A DNA stretch of 64,000 nucleotides from an uncultured Bacilli bacterium (GTDB lineage: Bacteria; Bacillota_I; Bacilli_A; RF39; UBA660). Both the position numbers and the translations under genes were made by a program. The stretch's first letter is position 1. Each line of letters starts with the position of its first letter. The stretch covers positions 1-64,000 of the forward strand of contig CAKPDH010000001.1 in assembly GCA_934148845.1 (NCBI GenBank). The letters are read 5' to 3'. Below are positions 44,212 to 53,117 of the stretch, in pieces. The notes below the pieces were generated by a model, which was given only the letters and a program-made list of their open reading frames with translations, was not told the DNA's origin and did not search any database.

Positions 44212-44244
44212 AAAACAACAACTTTTTTGGTTGTTGTTTTGTTA
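44212..44244 (+). terminator. Terminator after the LtaS-like operon
   Basis: Perfect 11-bp stem AAAACAACAAC / GTTGTTGTTTT, 7-base loop, followed by G and T. A on the left and T on the right allow it to work both ways, toward the convergent minus-strand gene at 44290. Confidence 0.85.
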
Positions 44245-44289
44245 ATATAACTTATAATAAAAAGATTGCTAACAAATATTTCAAGTTTA

Positions 44290-45225
44290 TTATCCCTTTT
44301 TGTATTTTATTCCTTGATATGAATTTCTTCTTTTTAATTCTTTATCTATATCATTTAATATAGTTACTTTTTTTATCAACCAGTTTGGTTCTATTAAATC
44401 ATCTACTTTAGGATCTCCAGTAATTCTATTAACTACAATATCTTCCCTTAAATATTCTAATTGATCGCATACTATGTTGATATAATCATCTCTAGATAAA
44501 ATATCAAAATGTTCCTTATTATAAAGTTTTTCAAGCTCGGTATCTTTAAGAATCGATAGCATATGTATTTTTATTCCTTGTATATCTAAATGACTTAAAT
44601 ATTTAACTGTATCAATCATCATATCCTTAGTTTCATATGGTAATCCATTTATTATATGTACTACTACATTAATGTTTTTTTCTCTTAATTTTTTTACCAT
44701 GTTATAAAAACAATCAAGTGTATGACATCTATTTATAAGTTTAGATGTTTTTTCATGTATTGTTTGAAGTCCAAGTTCAATAGTTAAGTATGTTTTTTTT
44801 GATAACTCTTCTAAATAAAGTAAACATTCATCGGTAATTGAATCTGGCCTAGTTGCAATATTTAATCCAACAACATTATCAAGAGATAGTATTTTTTCAT
44901 ATTTTTCTTTTAATACGTTTACTTTAGCATATGTATTTGTATTTGCTTGAAAATATCCAATATATTTAGCTTTTGGCCATTTTTTTAACATCATTTCTTT
45001 AACTTTATTAAATTGTGTTACTAAGTCATCTAAGACATTCCCACCATATTCACCACTACCACTTTTAGAACAATAAATACATCCTTTAGTTCCTACTTTA
45101 CCATCTTTATTAGGACAAGTAAATCCAGCATTTAGACTTACTTTAAAAACTTTAGAATTAAATTTATGCTTATAAAAATAATCAAGAGTATAATATCTTT
45201 TATTTGAATCACTATATTTAAACAT
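44290..45225 (-). CDS. Radical SAM protein of the YtqA/YhcC (TIGR01212) family
   Basis: Protein of 311 residues on the minus strand. LNAGFTCPNKDGKVGTKGCIYCSKSGSGEYGG holds the CX9CX2C cluster motif of this family, related to Elp3-type radical SAM enzymes; the C-terminal half has TIELGLQTIHEKTSKLINR and DLIEPNWLIKK. Substrate is not firmly known, though tRNA modification is discussed for relatives. The start is the ATG at 45225, preceded on the minus strand by TATAAT (45246-45241) and GGTGAT (45234-45229) at the recurrent 12 and 21-base spacing. The upstream ATG at 45249 lies inside the promoter and is rejected. Confidence 0.9.
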   Translation of the reverse strand: MFKYSDSNKRYYTLDYFYKHKFNSKVFKVSLNAGFTCPNKDGKVGTKGCIYCSKSGSGEYGGNVLDDLVTQFNKVKEMMLKKWPKAKYIGYFQANTNTYAKVNVLKEKYEKILSLDNVVGLNIATRPDSITDECLLYLEELSKKTYLTIELGLQTIHEKTSKLINRCHTLDCFYNMVKKLREKNINVVVHIINGLPYETKDMMIDTVKYLSHLDIQGIKIHMLSILKDTELEKLYNKEHFDILSRDDYINIVCDQLEYLREDIVVNRITGDPKVDDLIEPNWLIKKVTILNDIDKELKRRNSYQGIKYKKG

Positions 45226-45228
45226 AAA

Positions 45229-45246
45229 ATCACCAAAAATATTATA
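45229..45246 (-). promoter_or_regulatory. Promoter fused to GGTGAT start module (radical SAM gene)
   Basis: On the minus strand TATAAT begins at 45246, GGTGAT at 45234 (offset 12) and the ATG at 45225 (offset 21). Confidence 0.7.
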
Positions 45247-45341
45247 CATTAATTATATAAATTTATAAAGATTTATATATAAATTTAAATATAGCTTTTT
45301 ATGTCAGAATTTGTTAAAATAATAGTGGTGGTATAGAAAAT

Positions 45342-46625
45342 ATGAATATCAAAAAAATAGTATTATTTTTGTTTATAATAGTTATATCTCTATGTATTAC
45401 CAGCTGTAGGGGAAACAATTTAACTAAAGAAGATAAACAAAGTAAAACTACAATATTAACAAGTGATATTGTATCTAAAATAAATAAAGAATATATAGAC
45501 GAAGATTTTATTAATTGGATTATAAAAAATTATAATGTGGATATAAATTATTTTAATGATTATCTAAGCAAAAATGAGTATGATGATTTGATTTTTCATA
45601 AACTTACAGGATATTCCTTAAGAGTACTAACTGATAATTATAATAATTTATATGAAAATAAGAATAACATAGCATTTATAGATGATACAAATGAAATTCT
45701 ATTTGTTGGAGATGTATCTTTAGCTGATAATTGGTTTATAATGAAAGAATATGATAAAACTAAAAATATTGAGAGTATATTATCACGCGATATTATATCA
45801 ATGATGAATAGTTCATTTACTGTTGTAAATAATGAATTTACTATAAGTAATAGAGGTACAAAAATGCCAAACAAAATGTATACATTTAGAGCTTCAAAAG
45901 ATAGACTTAAACTGTATGAAGAAATGGGAGTTAATTTAGTGACACTAGCTAATAATCATGTATATGATTATGGTATAGATGCATTTAATGATACGCTTGA
46001 TTATTTAGAAGAATATAATATTCCTTATATAGGTGCTGGAAGAAATTTAGAAGAAGCAAAAAAAATATATTATTTTATAATTAACGGATATAAGGTTGCT
46101 TTTGTAAATGCAACACGTGCTGAAAAAAATATATTAACTCCAGGTGCTAGTGATAATAGTGGTGGGGTACTTAGATGTTATGATACTACTATATTTAAAG
46201 AAGTAATAAAAGAGGCAAAAGAAAATAGTGATTATGTAATAGCTTTAGTTCACTATGGAAAAGAGTCATCCCATAAGTTAGAAGATGTTCAAACAAAATC
46301 TTCTTATGAATATATAGATTCTGGAGCTGATGTTATAGTAGGAACACATGCACATGTGCTTCAAGGCATAGAATTTTATAAAAACAAACCAATAATATAT
46401 AATTTAGGAAATTTTATGTTTAATTGTGAAAAGGTCGATACTGGAATATTTAAAATAGTATTAAATGATGATGGTACTATGGATTATTATTTTATTCCAG
46501 CACTTCAAGAAAACAATCATACTAAACTAGTAAGTGGTAGTGATAAAATTCGTATAATTAATGATATGAATGCATTTAGCGTTAATGCATATATAGATAA
46601 AAATAATAAGATAGGAGAAAAATAA
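45342..46625 (+). CDS. CapA-family (PGA_cap) lipoprotein
   Basis: Protein of 427 residues. A lipoprotein signal (FLFIIVISLCITSC, Cys22) marks it as a substrate of the LspA encoded at 24138. The C-terminal ~300 residues are a calcineurin-like PGA_cap domain: EILFVGDVSLADNW, NNEFTISNRGTKMPNKMYTFRA, MGVNLVTLANNHVYDYG, VHYGKESSHKL and VIVGTHAHVLQGIEFYKNKPIIYNLGNFMF. In other bacteria CapA-like proteins act in poly-gamma-glutamate capsule or related polymer export. No capB/capC is nearby, so the substrate is open. TAAAAT at 45315 precedes it. Confidence 0.9.
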   Translation: MNIKKIVLFLFIIVISLCITSCRGNNLTKEDKQSKTTILTSDIVSKINKEYIDEDFINWIIKNYNVDINYFNDYLSKNEYDDLIFHKLTGYSLRVLTDNYNNLYENKNNIAFIDDTNEILFVGDVSLADNWFIMKEYDKTKNIESILSRDIISMMNSSFTVVNNEFTISNRGTKMPNKMYTFRASKDRLKLYEEMGVNLVTLANNHVYDYGIDAFNDTLDYLEEYNIPYIGAGRNLEEAKKIYYFIINGYKVAFVNATRAEKNILTPGASDNSGGVLRCYDTTIFKEVIKEAKENSDYVIALVHYGKESSHKLEDVQTKSSYEYIDSGADVIVGTHAHVLQGIEFYKNKPIIYNLGNFMFNCEKVDTGIFKIVLNDDGTMDYYFIPALQENNHTKLVSGSDKIRIINDMNAFSVNAYIDKNNKIGEK

Positions 46626-46626
46626 T

Positions 46627-47004
46627 ATGAAAGCACTCACAATAAAACAGCCTTGGGCCTCTTTAATAATAGAAGGTTATAAGGAATATGAATTTAGAAG
46701 TTGGAAGACAAATTATAGAGGAAGAATATATATACATGCTGGTCTTGGTATTGATTTAGATATGCTTGAAAGATTTGAATTATATAATTTAAAATATCCT
46801 TCAGGAATTATAGGTGAAGCAACTCTTGTAGACTGTATTGAAGTTACAGAAGAATTTAATAATGAATTATTAAAGATTAATCCAATTGTATATAGAAAAA
46901 GTAATTATAAACAAACCTATGCATGGAAACTTATAGATATAAAAAAGTATGATGTTTTGATACCTATTAAAGGAAAGTTAGGACTTTGGAATTATGATAA
47001 TTAG
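46627..47004 (+). CDS. ASCH-domain protein
   Basis: Protein of 125 residues. MKALTIKQPWASLIIEGYKEYEFRSWKTNYRGRIYIHAG is the ASCH/PUA-like RNA-binding fold (KQPWA-LI--G-K--E-R-W---RG---IHA). The family is thought to bind modified RNA or act as nucleases; a specific role is unknown. It starts one base after the CapA stop and overlaps the GNAT gene by 11 bases, so it is part of that operon. Confidence 0.85.
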   Translation: MKALTIKQPWASLIIEGYKEYEFRSWKTNYRGRIYIHAGLGIDLDMLERFELYNLKYPSGIIGEATLVDCIEVTEEFNNELLKINPIVYRKSNYKQTYAWKLIDIKKYDVLIPIKGKLGLWNYDN

Positions 47005-47443
47005 ATATGCAGAAGAAAAAGATATACCTAAATTAAATTATTTATTTGAATCATTGATAAAATATGAAGGTGAAAACTATATAGAGAATATTAATATGAA
47101 TGTTAAGATAACTTTTTACTTCAATAGACATTTAAGTTGTAACGACGTTGTTTTAGTAGCTGTTATAAATAATATTATAGTAGGGTATATACATTCAATT
47201 ATTGATTATGATAATAAAATAAAATTAAAGTTAGAGGCTAGTATTAATTCACTATATGTTATAAAGTCTTATAGAAATAATAAGATAGGAACAAAGTTAG
47301 TAAGAGAAATGGAACAAGCTTTAAAATTAAAAAATGTTAAATATATTAATGTTTCAAATATTAAAAGCAATAATATAGCGAGAACGTTTTATTATAAATT
47401 AGGATATAATGTAATAAACGAAACAAGAATAAAAAAAATATAA
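46994..47443 (+). CDS. GNAT-family N-acetyltransferase
   Basis: Protein of 149 residues with the GNAT fold: MIIRYAEEKDIPKLNYLFESL, VLVAVINNIIVGYIHSII, LEASINSLYVIKSYRNNKIGTKLVREMEQ (acetyl-CoA loop RNNKIGTKL) and NNIARTFYYKLGYNV. The acceptor substrate cannot be told from sequence. It overlaps the ASCH gene by 11 bases and is followed after 10 bases by the VanZ gene. Confidence 0.88.
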   Translation: MIIRYAEEKDIPKLNYLFESLIKYEGENYIENINMNVKITFYFNRHLSCNDVVLVAVINNIIVGYIHSIIDYDNKIKLKLEASINSLYVIKSYRNNKIGTKLVREMEQALKLKNVKYINVSNIKSNNIARTFYYKLGYNVINETRIKKI

Positions 47444-47453
47444 GGGTGATAAT

Positions 47454-48152
47454 GTGTCTAATAAAGTAAGAAAAGCAATAGTTATAAGTTTATACATAAT
47501 ATCTATTATAATACTTATATTTTGTATTAAAGTAAGACTTACACCAAATATATATCTTGATACACAAGTAAGGTTAATATTACTTTTTATCTTTTGTATA
47601 CTTGTTTATACAAATGGATATATATTAGTATATAAACTTAATTATAGTAAAAAAATACTAAAATATAATTTAATTTTATATTTTCTTATATATATTATAA
47701 CAATATGTACTTTAACCCTTTTTGATGAAATATATGGAAGAAATGGTTTGTCTGTTGTTATGTGGAATAAAGATACATTTAAGTATTATATGAAATATTC
47801 TTTTAATATTGTTCCATTTAAAACAATTAAACTATTTACAAATGGATATATAAATGGATACGTAAGTTTAAAAAATTTTTCTATAAATATAATAGGTAAT
47901 TTATGCGCTTTTATGCCATTTGGCATGTTTTTACCTTTAATATTTAAAAATATTAATAAATATTATAAATTTTTTATAGTAATGTGTTTTATAGTTTTGT
48001 GTATAGAAATATTACAGTTTATAACTATGTCTGGATCTTGTGATATAGATGATTTAATATTGAATGTATTTGGCGCAAGTATTATATATTTTATTTGTAA
48101 AATAAAATGTATAAATAAATTAATTAGGAAAGTGTTTTTATATGAAGAATAA
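47454..48152 (+). CDS. VanZ-family membrane protein
   Basis: Protein of 232 residues with about six membrane helices. NIVPFKTIKLF, NIIGNLCAFMPFGMFLPLIF and CIEILQFITMSGSCDIDDLILNVFGASI are the VanZ signatures. VanZ proteins give low-level glycopeptide (teicoplanin) resistance in some enterococci; most chromosomal relatives have no proven role. The GTG start at 47454 follows GGGTGAT. It overlaps the PAP2 gene by 11 bases. Confidence 0.85.
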   Translation: MSNKVRKAIVISLYIISIIILIFCIKVRLTPNIYLDTQVRLILLFIFCILVYTNGYILVYKLNYSKKILKYNLILYFLIYIITICTLTLFDEIYGRNGLSVVMWNKDTFKYYMKYSFNIVPFKTIKLFTNGYINGYVSLKNFSINIIGNLCAFMPFGMFLPLIFKNINKYYKFFIVMCFIVLCIEILQFITMSGSCDIDDLILNVFGASIIYFICKIKCINKLIRKVFLYEE

Positions 48153-48741
48153 AAAATTATATTTAATTATATTTTTAGGTATCATTTTTTCTATTATATC
48201 TTTTTTAGTTCTTAATAAAAAAGATATGTATATAGATAATTATATATATCAAATTATATCAGGTTGTAAATGTGATACATTAACTTATATAATTAAATTT
48301 ATTACATATTTAGGTAGTGCTGTAGTAGTAATAAGTATAAATTTATTAATTTTAATTGTATTAAAGAATAAAAAATATGGTTTGTTTTTAGCTCTCGATT
48401 TAATATGTATAACAATATTTCAACTTGTTTTAAAAAATATATTTTGTAGAACTAGACCTGTTGGTATAGGTTTAATAGAGGAAGATGGATATAGTTTTCC
48501 ATCAGGACATACCTTGACTTCAGTATCTTTTTATGGACTTTTAATATATTATATATATAATTCAAATATAAATAAAAAATATAAAAAAATTTTAATTACA
48601 TTATTAGTATCAACAATATTTTTAGTTGGCTTTAGTCGTATATATTTGGGTGTACATTATTTTACTGATGTTATTGGGGCTATTAGTTTTTCAATTATAT
48701 ATATAACTATATACATAAATATAATAAAAAAGTATATTTAA
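48142..48741 (+). CDS. PAP2-family phosphatase
   Basis: Protein of 199 residues with six membrane helices and the three-part PAP2 motif: KNIFCRTRPVG (K-x6-RP), SFPSGHTLTSV (PSGH, catalytic His) and SRIYLGVHYFTDV (SR-x5-H-x3-D). It should dephosphorylate a lipid phosphate such as undecaprenyl pyrophosphate or phosphatidate at the membrane. The linkage with CapA and VanZ is in keeping with lipid-carrier recycling, though this is contextual. It overlaps vanZ by 11 bases. Confidence 0.9.
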   Translation: MKNKKLYLIIFLGIIFSIISFLVLNKKDMYIDNYIYQIISGCKCDTLTYIIKFITYLGSAVVVISINLLILIVLKNKKYGLFLALDLICITIFQLVLKNIFCRTRPVGIGLIEEDGYSFPSGHTLTSVSFYGLLIYYIYNSNINKKYKKILITLLVSTIFLVGFSRIYLGVHYFTDVIGAISFSIIYITIYINIIKKYI

Positions 48742-48767
48742 ATATATATGCATTTTTTAAAAAAGTG

Positions 48768-48773
48768 TATAAT
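48768..48773 (+). promoter_or_regulatory. -10 box upstream of the serpin gene
   Basis: TGTATAAT with TATAAT at 48768-48773; the leader to the ATG at 48841 is about 60 bases and contains a GGTGATGTG with no following ORF, then AAGGAGGAA. Confidence 0.5.
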
Positions 48774-48840
48774 TAGTATAGATAGTAGGTGATGTGTAGG
48801 ATAATAAATTTTAATATATTAAATAATGTAAGGAGGAAAT

Positions 48841-50427
48841 ATGGAAGAAAAAAAGAATAATAAAAAAATAAATAAAGTTTTAGTAACAGTTATATTAATT
48901 TTATTATTAGCTATTATAGCTTTTAGCGTATATTTATATTTAAATAATAAAAAAGATACAAAAGTAGTTGATTGTAATAAAGAAAAGTATAAATCTGAAT
49001 ATAAAATGAGTGGTAATGGACTTGAAAATTTTGATTTATATTTCTTAAAACTAGAGAATAATAATAAAAATATGATATATAGTCCATTATCAATTAAGTA
49101 TGCATTATCAATGTTAAATGAAGGTGCAGCTTCAGATACAAAATTAGAGTTATCAAGTATATTGGGTAATTATAAAGGCAATAAATATATAAATAATGCT
49201 AACATGTCTTTTGCAAATGCATTATTTGTTAGAGATACATTTAAGGAATCAATAAACAAAGAGTATATAGATAAAATAATGAGTAAATATAATGCAGAGG
49301 TTATATACGATTCATTTGCAAATGCTGATAATATAAATAATTGGATAAAAGAAAAGACTTTAAATTTAATACCTTCACTTATGGATAATTCTATTGAAAA
49401 ATTGAATTTTGCTCTTATAAATGCTCTTGGAATAAATATGGAATGGAATGAAAAATTTTTTGAAGAATACCGTAATTCTTTCTTATATGGATATGTGTAT
49501 GAAAACGCTTCAGTATATTCTATGGATGAAGTTTTAGCAAAAGAATTTGAAAATATAGCTTATGATATAGCAGGGCTTGAAGTTGCGGCAATATTTAATA
49601 ATTATGATATAGTAAATGAATTAGGTGAAGATAAAATAAGAGCAACTGTTGGTGCAAAATTTAGAGAATATCTAAATGATCCAGAAACTGATGAGTTCTT
49701 TTTAAATGAATATTTAAATGGTGATAAAAGTGAAGAAAATATTAATAAAGTTATAAATGACTATTTAGATAAATATATAAATGATATTAATAAAAATTAC
49801 AAGACTATGGGAAAATCTACTGACTTTTCTATATATGTAGATGATTCTGTAAAAGTATTTGCTAAAGATTTAAAGGAATATAACGGTACTAAATTACAAT
49901 ATATAGGTATTATGCCTAGAACTGAAAGTCTAAATTCATACATAAAAAATATAGATAAAGAAAATTTAGAAAAATTAGTTAGTAATTTAAAAGAATTAAA
50001 AAATGAAAGTTTTAAAGATAAAGTAGTTACAAAAATTACAGGATACATACCAAGATTTAAATTTGAATATGATTTAAATTTAATGGAAGATTTAAAATCA
50101 CTAGGTGTTAAAAGTGTATTTGATTCATCTAAGGCTAATTTAAGCGGTATTGGCAAAACTGGAATTTTTATAAATGATGTTAAACATAAATCAAATATAG
50201 AATTTACACAAGATGGAATAAAGGCATCAGCAGCTACAATTGTAGGAGGAAACGGATCAGCATCAGGATTATTTTATTATAGTTTTGATGTACCAATAGA
50301 AGAAATTGATATTACTTTTGATAGACCATATATGTTTATGATAAGAAATAAAAATACAGGTGAAATATGGTTTATGGGAAGCGTATATGAACCACTTAAA
50401 TGGACAAGTGATTTAGCAAATCATTAA
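48841..50427 (+). CDS. Membrane-anchored serpin
   Basis: Protein of 528 residues, longer than a typical serpin. A basic cytoplasmic tail and one membrane helix (VLVTVILILLLAIIAFSVYLYL) hold an extracellular serpin domain. Core blocks are NMIYSPLSIKYALSMLNEGAASDTK, NALFVRDTFKES, NALGINMEWNEKF and, at the C-terminus, RPYMFMIRNKNTGEIWFMGSVYEP. The hinge of the reactive loop reads QDGIKASAATIVGG, keeping the small residues that inhibitory serpins need. About 90 residues near 215-305 form an insertion rich in Glu, Asp and Asn. It probably traps serine or cysteine proteases (host or competitor) at the surface. It is a single-gene unit with a strong terminator. Confidence 0.9.
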   Translation: MEEKKNNKKINKVLVTVILILLLAIIAFSVYLYLNNKKDTKVVDCNKEKYKSEYKMSGNGLENFDLYFLKLENNNKNMIYSPLSIKYALSMLNEGAASDTKLELSSILGNYKGNKYINNANMSFANALFVRDTFKESINKEYIDKIMSKYNAEVIYDSFANADNINNWIKEKTLNLIPSLMDNSIEKLNFALINALGINMEWNEKFFEEYRNSFLYGYVYENASVYSMDEVLAKEFENIAYDIAGLEVAAIFNNYDIVNELGEDKIRATVGAKFREYLNDPETDEFFLNEYLNGDKSEENINKVINDYLDKYINDINKNYKTMGKSTDFSIYVDDSVKVFAKDLKEYNGTKLQYIGIMPRTESLNSYIKNIDKENLEKLVSNLKELKNESFKDKVVTKITGYIPRFKFEYDLNLMEDLKSLGVKSVFDSSKANLSGIGKTGIFINDVKHKSNIEFTQDGIKASAATIVGGNGSASGLFYYSFDVPIEEIDITFDRPYMFMIRNKNTGEIWFMGSVYEPLKWTSDLANH

Positions 50428-50453
50428 AAAGTACAAAAAATGTACTTTTTTTG
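50427..50453 (+). terminator. Terminator after the serpin gene
   Basis: AAAAGTACA, 5-A loop, TGTACTTTT, then T residues. Confidence 0.85.
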
Positions 50454-50552
50454 TTATAATATTATTTGCAACCAAAATTCAACAAAAAACAACTAAAAAT
50501 TGGTAGCTCGCAACCAGTTTATTTGGTTATAATTTGTTTGAAAGGAGAATTT

Positions 50553-51911
50553 ATGAACTTATCTGAAAATTTAAAAAAAATAAGAAAAGATAACAATTTA
50601 TCACAAGAACAACTTGCAGAAAAATTAGGAGTATCAAGGCAATCTGTATCAAAATGGGAATCTAATTTAGCATATCCAGAAATGGACAAAGTTTTACAAC
50701 TTTGTAAAATATTTAATTTAAAAATAGATGAATTATTAAATCAAGATATAAAAGAAGTAAAAAGCAAAAAAGAAAAAAAGAATAAGATTAATATATATAT
50801 GGATGACTTTTTATTGTTTATAACAAAAACACTTGATATGTTTACTAGTATGAAATTTAAGGAAAAAATAAAATGTATATTTGAACAACTTCTAATAATA
50901 ATTATTTTATTTCTACTATTTTTATTTATAGGTGTTATTGGAAATATATTTGTACAAAGAGTTATAGGTATATTACCTTTTTATTCATATCATATATATT
51001 CTTTAATAGATATGCTTTATAGTATATTTGCTTTAATATTTGGTGGTGTTATATTTGTACATATATTTAAAACTAGATATTTAGATTATTATGTTATTAT
51101 AAAGGATTCTAAAAATAGTATAGATGAAAATAAAACTTTAGATGAAAGTAAAAAAATAATTAATAAAAGCGAGGAAAAAATTATAATAAGAGATCCTAAC
51201 GATTCTAGTTATGGCTTTATAAAAGGATTACTTAAATGTGTATATGTATTAGTAAAGGTTTTTGTATTTTTAGTAGCACTGTTTTTTATATTTACTTTAA
51301 TATTCTTATTAATTATGTTTGTTATGTCGTTTTTAATTATTAAATCAGGACTTACTTTTATAGGAATTATTATGGCTTTAATATCTTGTATAACTATTAA
51401 TTTAATAATATTATATGTAATATATAATTTTATCTTTGATCATGTAATAACAAATAAAAATAAAATTGCTTTAATATTTATATCTTGTGTATTAATAATT
51501 GGTCTAGGCTTAGGTTTTATAATTACTAGTATTAAAGATTTTAATTTTGTAAGTGATGTAGATTCTAAATATTATATATCTGATATAAATCACATTGATA
51601 TGAATGATAATTTAATTATATATAATGAAGTTACATATATGGAAAAAAATATTAAAGATATAGAAATAGTATCAAGGCATTCTAAGTATTATAATTTAAA
51701 TATTATAACTGATAGAAATTATGTTAATTTAATTTTAGATAGTAATTTTAATTTTTTAAGTAGCCTTAATGATTTTATAAATAATTTAAATGATAAAAAA
51801 GTAGTTGATTATGGTATTTCAAAAATATATGTATATGCAAGAGCTGAAAATATAGAAAAGTTAAAGAAAAACAGAGATAATTATTTAAAGCAAAATAGTT
51901 ATAATTTTTAA
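50553..51911 (+). CDS. XRE-family regulator fused to a membrane domain
   Basis: Protein of 452 residues. Residues 1-60 are a helix-turn-helix of the XRE/Cro type (LSENLKKIRKDNNLSQEQLAEKLGVSRQSVSKWESNLAYPEMDKVLQLCKIFN). The rest carries about six membrane helices and an acidic linker, ending in a globular ~100-residue extracellular or cytosolic tail. Such membrane-tethered HTH proteins can sense envelope or extracellular signals. The ATG at 50553 follows AAAGGAG; longer starts at 50466 are rejected. GCAACCA repeats at about 50467 and 50510 and an AACCA/TGGTT pair at about 50513-50528 are candidate operators. Confidence 0.75.
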   Translation: MNLSENLKKIRKDNNLSQEQLAEKLGVSRQSVSKWESNLAYPEMDKVLQLCKIFNLKIDELLNQDIKEVKSKKEKKNKINIYMDDFLLFITKTLDMFTSMKFKEKIKCIFEQLLIIIILFLLFLFIGVIGNIFVQRVIGILPFYSYHIYSLIDMLYSIFALIFGGVIFVHIFKTRYLDYYVIIKDSKNSIDENKTLDESKKIINKSEEKIIIRDPNDSSYGFIKGLLKCVYVLVKVFVFLVALFFIFTLIFLLIMFVMSFLIIKSGLTFIGIIMALISCITINLIILYVIYNFIFDHVITNKNKIALIFISCVLIIGLGLGFIITSIKDFNFVSDVDSKYYISDINHIDMNDNLIIYNEVTYMEKNIKDIEIVSRHSKYYNLNIITDRNYVNLILDSNFNFLSSLNDFINNLNDKKVVDYGISKIYVYARAENIEKLKKNRDNYLKQNSYNF

Positions 51912-51915
51912 AAAG

Positions 51916-51939
51916 AAGTAATTAATATTACTTTTTTTG
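51916..51939 (+). terminator. Terminator after the XRE gene
   Basis: AAGTAAT, TAAT loop, ATTACTT, then T residues. Confidence 0.8.
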
Positions 51940-51994
51940 TTTCTTTATAATTTTCATAAAATAATATTATTAATATTATATAGTGGAGGTAGAT

Positions 51995-52234
51995 ATGATA
52001 GAAAAATTAAAGTCTAGAAAATTTTGGGTAGCACTTCTTACTAACATAATATCAATAACTGTAGTATTTAAACAATATGGAGGAACAGTTGGAATAATAT
52101 CTGGAATAATAGGTACAGTTGCATCATCAGTTTGTTATATGATTGCTGAATGTAAGGTTGATGTGGCGCGTGCGAATGCAACTTATCTTGAAGTCTCTAA
52201 ACTCATACAGGAGTTAAAGAAAGGAGATAAATAG
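51995..52234 (+). CDS. Phage-type holin
   Basis: Protein of 79 residues: a basic start (MIEKLKSRKFWVALL), two membrane helices (WVALLTNIISITVVF and IISGIIGTVASSVCYMI) and a charged C-terminal helix. Size, topology and linkage to an endolysin gene one base downstream match small phage holins of low-GC Gram-positives. Holins open the membrane so that an endolysin can reach the wall. GGAGGT precedes the ATG; the earlier GTG at 51983 is rejected. No other phage gene is seen near. Confidence 0.75.
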   Translation: MIEKLKSRKFWVALLTNIISITVVFKQYGGTVGIISGIIGTVASSVCYMIAECKVDVARANATYLEVSKLIQELKKGDK

Positions 52235-53116
52235 ATGGAAAAGGCAGTATTATTAATGGATTATCTAAATGTAACTCAAAGAGGAGATAATAATTTTTCA
52301 CATAAAGGTGATAAATCAATAGATCTAGCAGGAAAAGATTCAGGCATTGATAGTTTAAGAGCTCCATTTACAGGCACAATAAAAAAAATATCAGTTGATA
52401 ATACAGTTTGGCTTGAAAGTAATGATGTAGTACTTTATGCAGATGGAACTAAAGATTATATGACTATTATGACAATTCATGATAATAATATAAGTGATTT
52501 ATATGTAGGAAAAGTAATAAGGCAAGGTGAAGTTTATTATAGTGAAGGTAGCACGGGATATGCAACAGGTAATCATATACATTTATCAGTAGGAAAAGGT
52601 AAATTTACTGGTTCAGGGTGGCATAAAAATGCATATGGAACTTATATAATTAATAATCAGTATGAAGTATATAAAGCACTTTTTATTTTAAACACAATGA
52701 TTATAAAAAATAATGGGGGATATAATTTTAAAATTACTAAAGATTTAAAAGAAACTACTACTGATACTACTAATAATAATATTTATACAGTAGTAAAAGG
52801 AGATAATTTAACTAAAATAGCTAAAAAATTTAATACATCAGTATCTGAAATAGTACAATTAAATAATATAAGAAATAAAAATCTTATATATGTAGGTCAA
52901 AAGTTAAAAATAAAAGAAAACATTACATACTTTAAAAAATATACTGGTAGTTCTGTATCAATAGTAGATGCCTTAAAGTCTATTAATGAAAAGTATACAT
53001 TTGAATACAGAGAAAAAATAGCAAATAAAAATAATATAAATAATTATGTTGGAACGTCTACTCAAAATAAATTAATATTAAATTTACTAAAAAAAGGTTC
53101 ATTAATTAAACCTTAA
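52235..53116 (+). CDS. Endolysin with M23-like peptidase, LysM and C-terminal binding module
   Basis: Protein of 293 residues. Residues ~1-150 are an M23-like metallopeptidase: FSHKGDKSIDLAG, then TIHDNNIS and GNHIHLSVG, the last giving the HxH pair. A LysM repeat (YTVVKGDNLTKIAKKFNTSVSEIVQLN...) lies at about 183-228. The last ~60 residues (YFKKYTGSSVSIVDALKSIN ... IANKNNINNYVGT ... LKKGSLIKP) are a repeat-type cell-wall-binding module seen in phage lysins. There is no signal peptide, so export needs the holin encoded just upstream. A terminator inside the convergent tetR gene ends the operon. Confidence 0.85.
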   Translation: MEKAVLLMDYLNVTQRGDNNFSHKGDKSIDLAGKDSGIDSLRAPFTGTIKKISVDNTVWLESNDVVLYADGTKDYMTIMTIHDNNISDLYVGKVIRQGEVYYSEGSTGYATGNHIHLSVGKGKFTGSGWHKNAYGTYIINNQYEVYKALFILNTMIIKNNGGYNFKITKDLKETTTDTTNNNIYTVVKGDNLTKIAKKFNTSVSEIVQLNNIRNKNLIYVGQKLKIKENITYFKKYTGSSVSIVDALKSINEKYTFEYREKIANKNNINNYVGTSTQNKLILNLLKKGSLIKP

Positions 53117-53117
53117 A

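Noticed and set aside
45225..45249. Upstream ATG as start of the radical SAM gene
   Set aside because: It lies inside the -10 box; the in-frame ATG after GGTGAT is the better start.
49797..50156. Minus-strand ORF inside the serpin gene
   Set aside because: Shadow; no signals, low-complexity translation.
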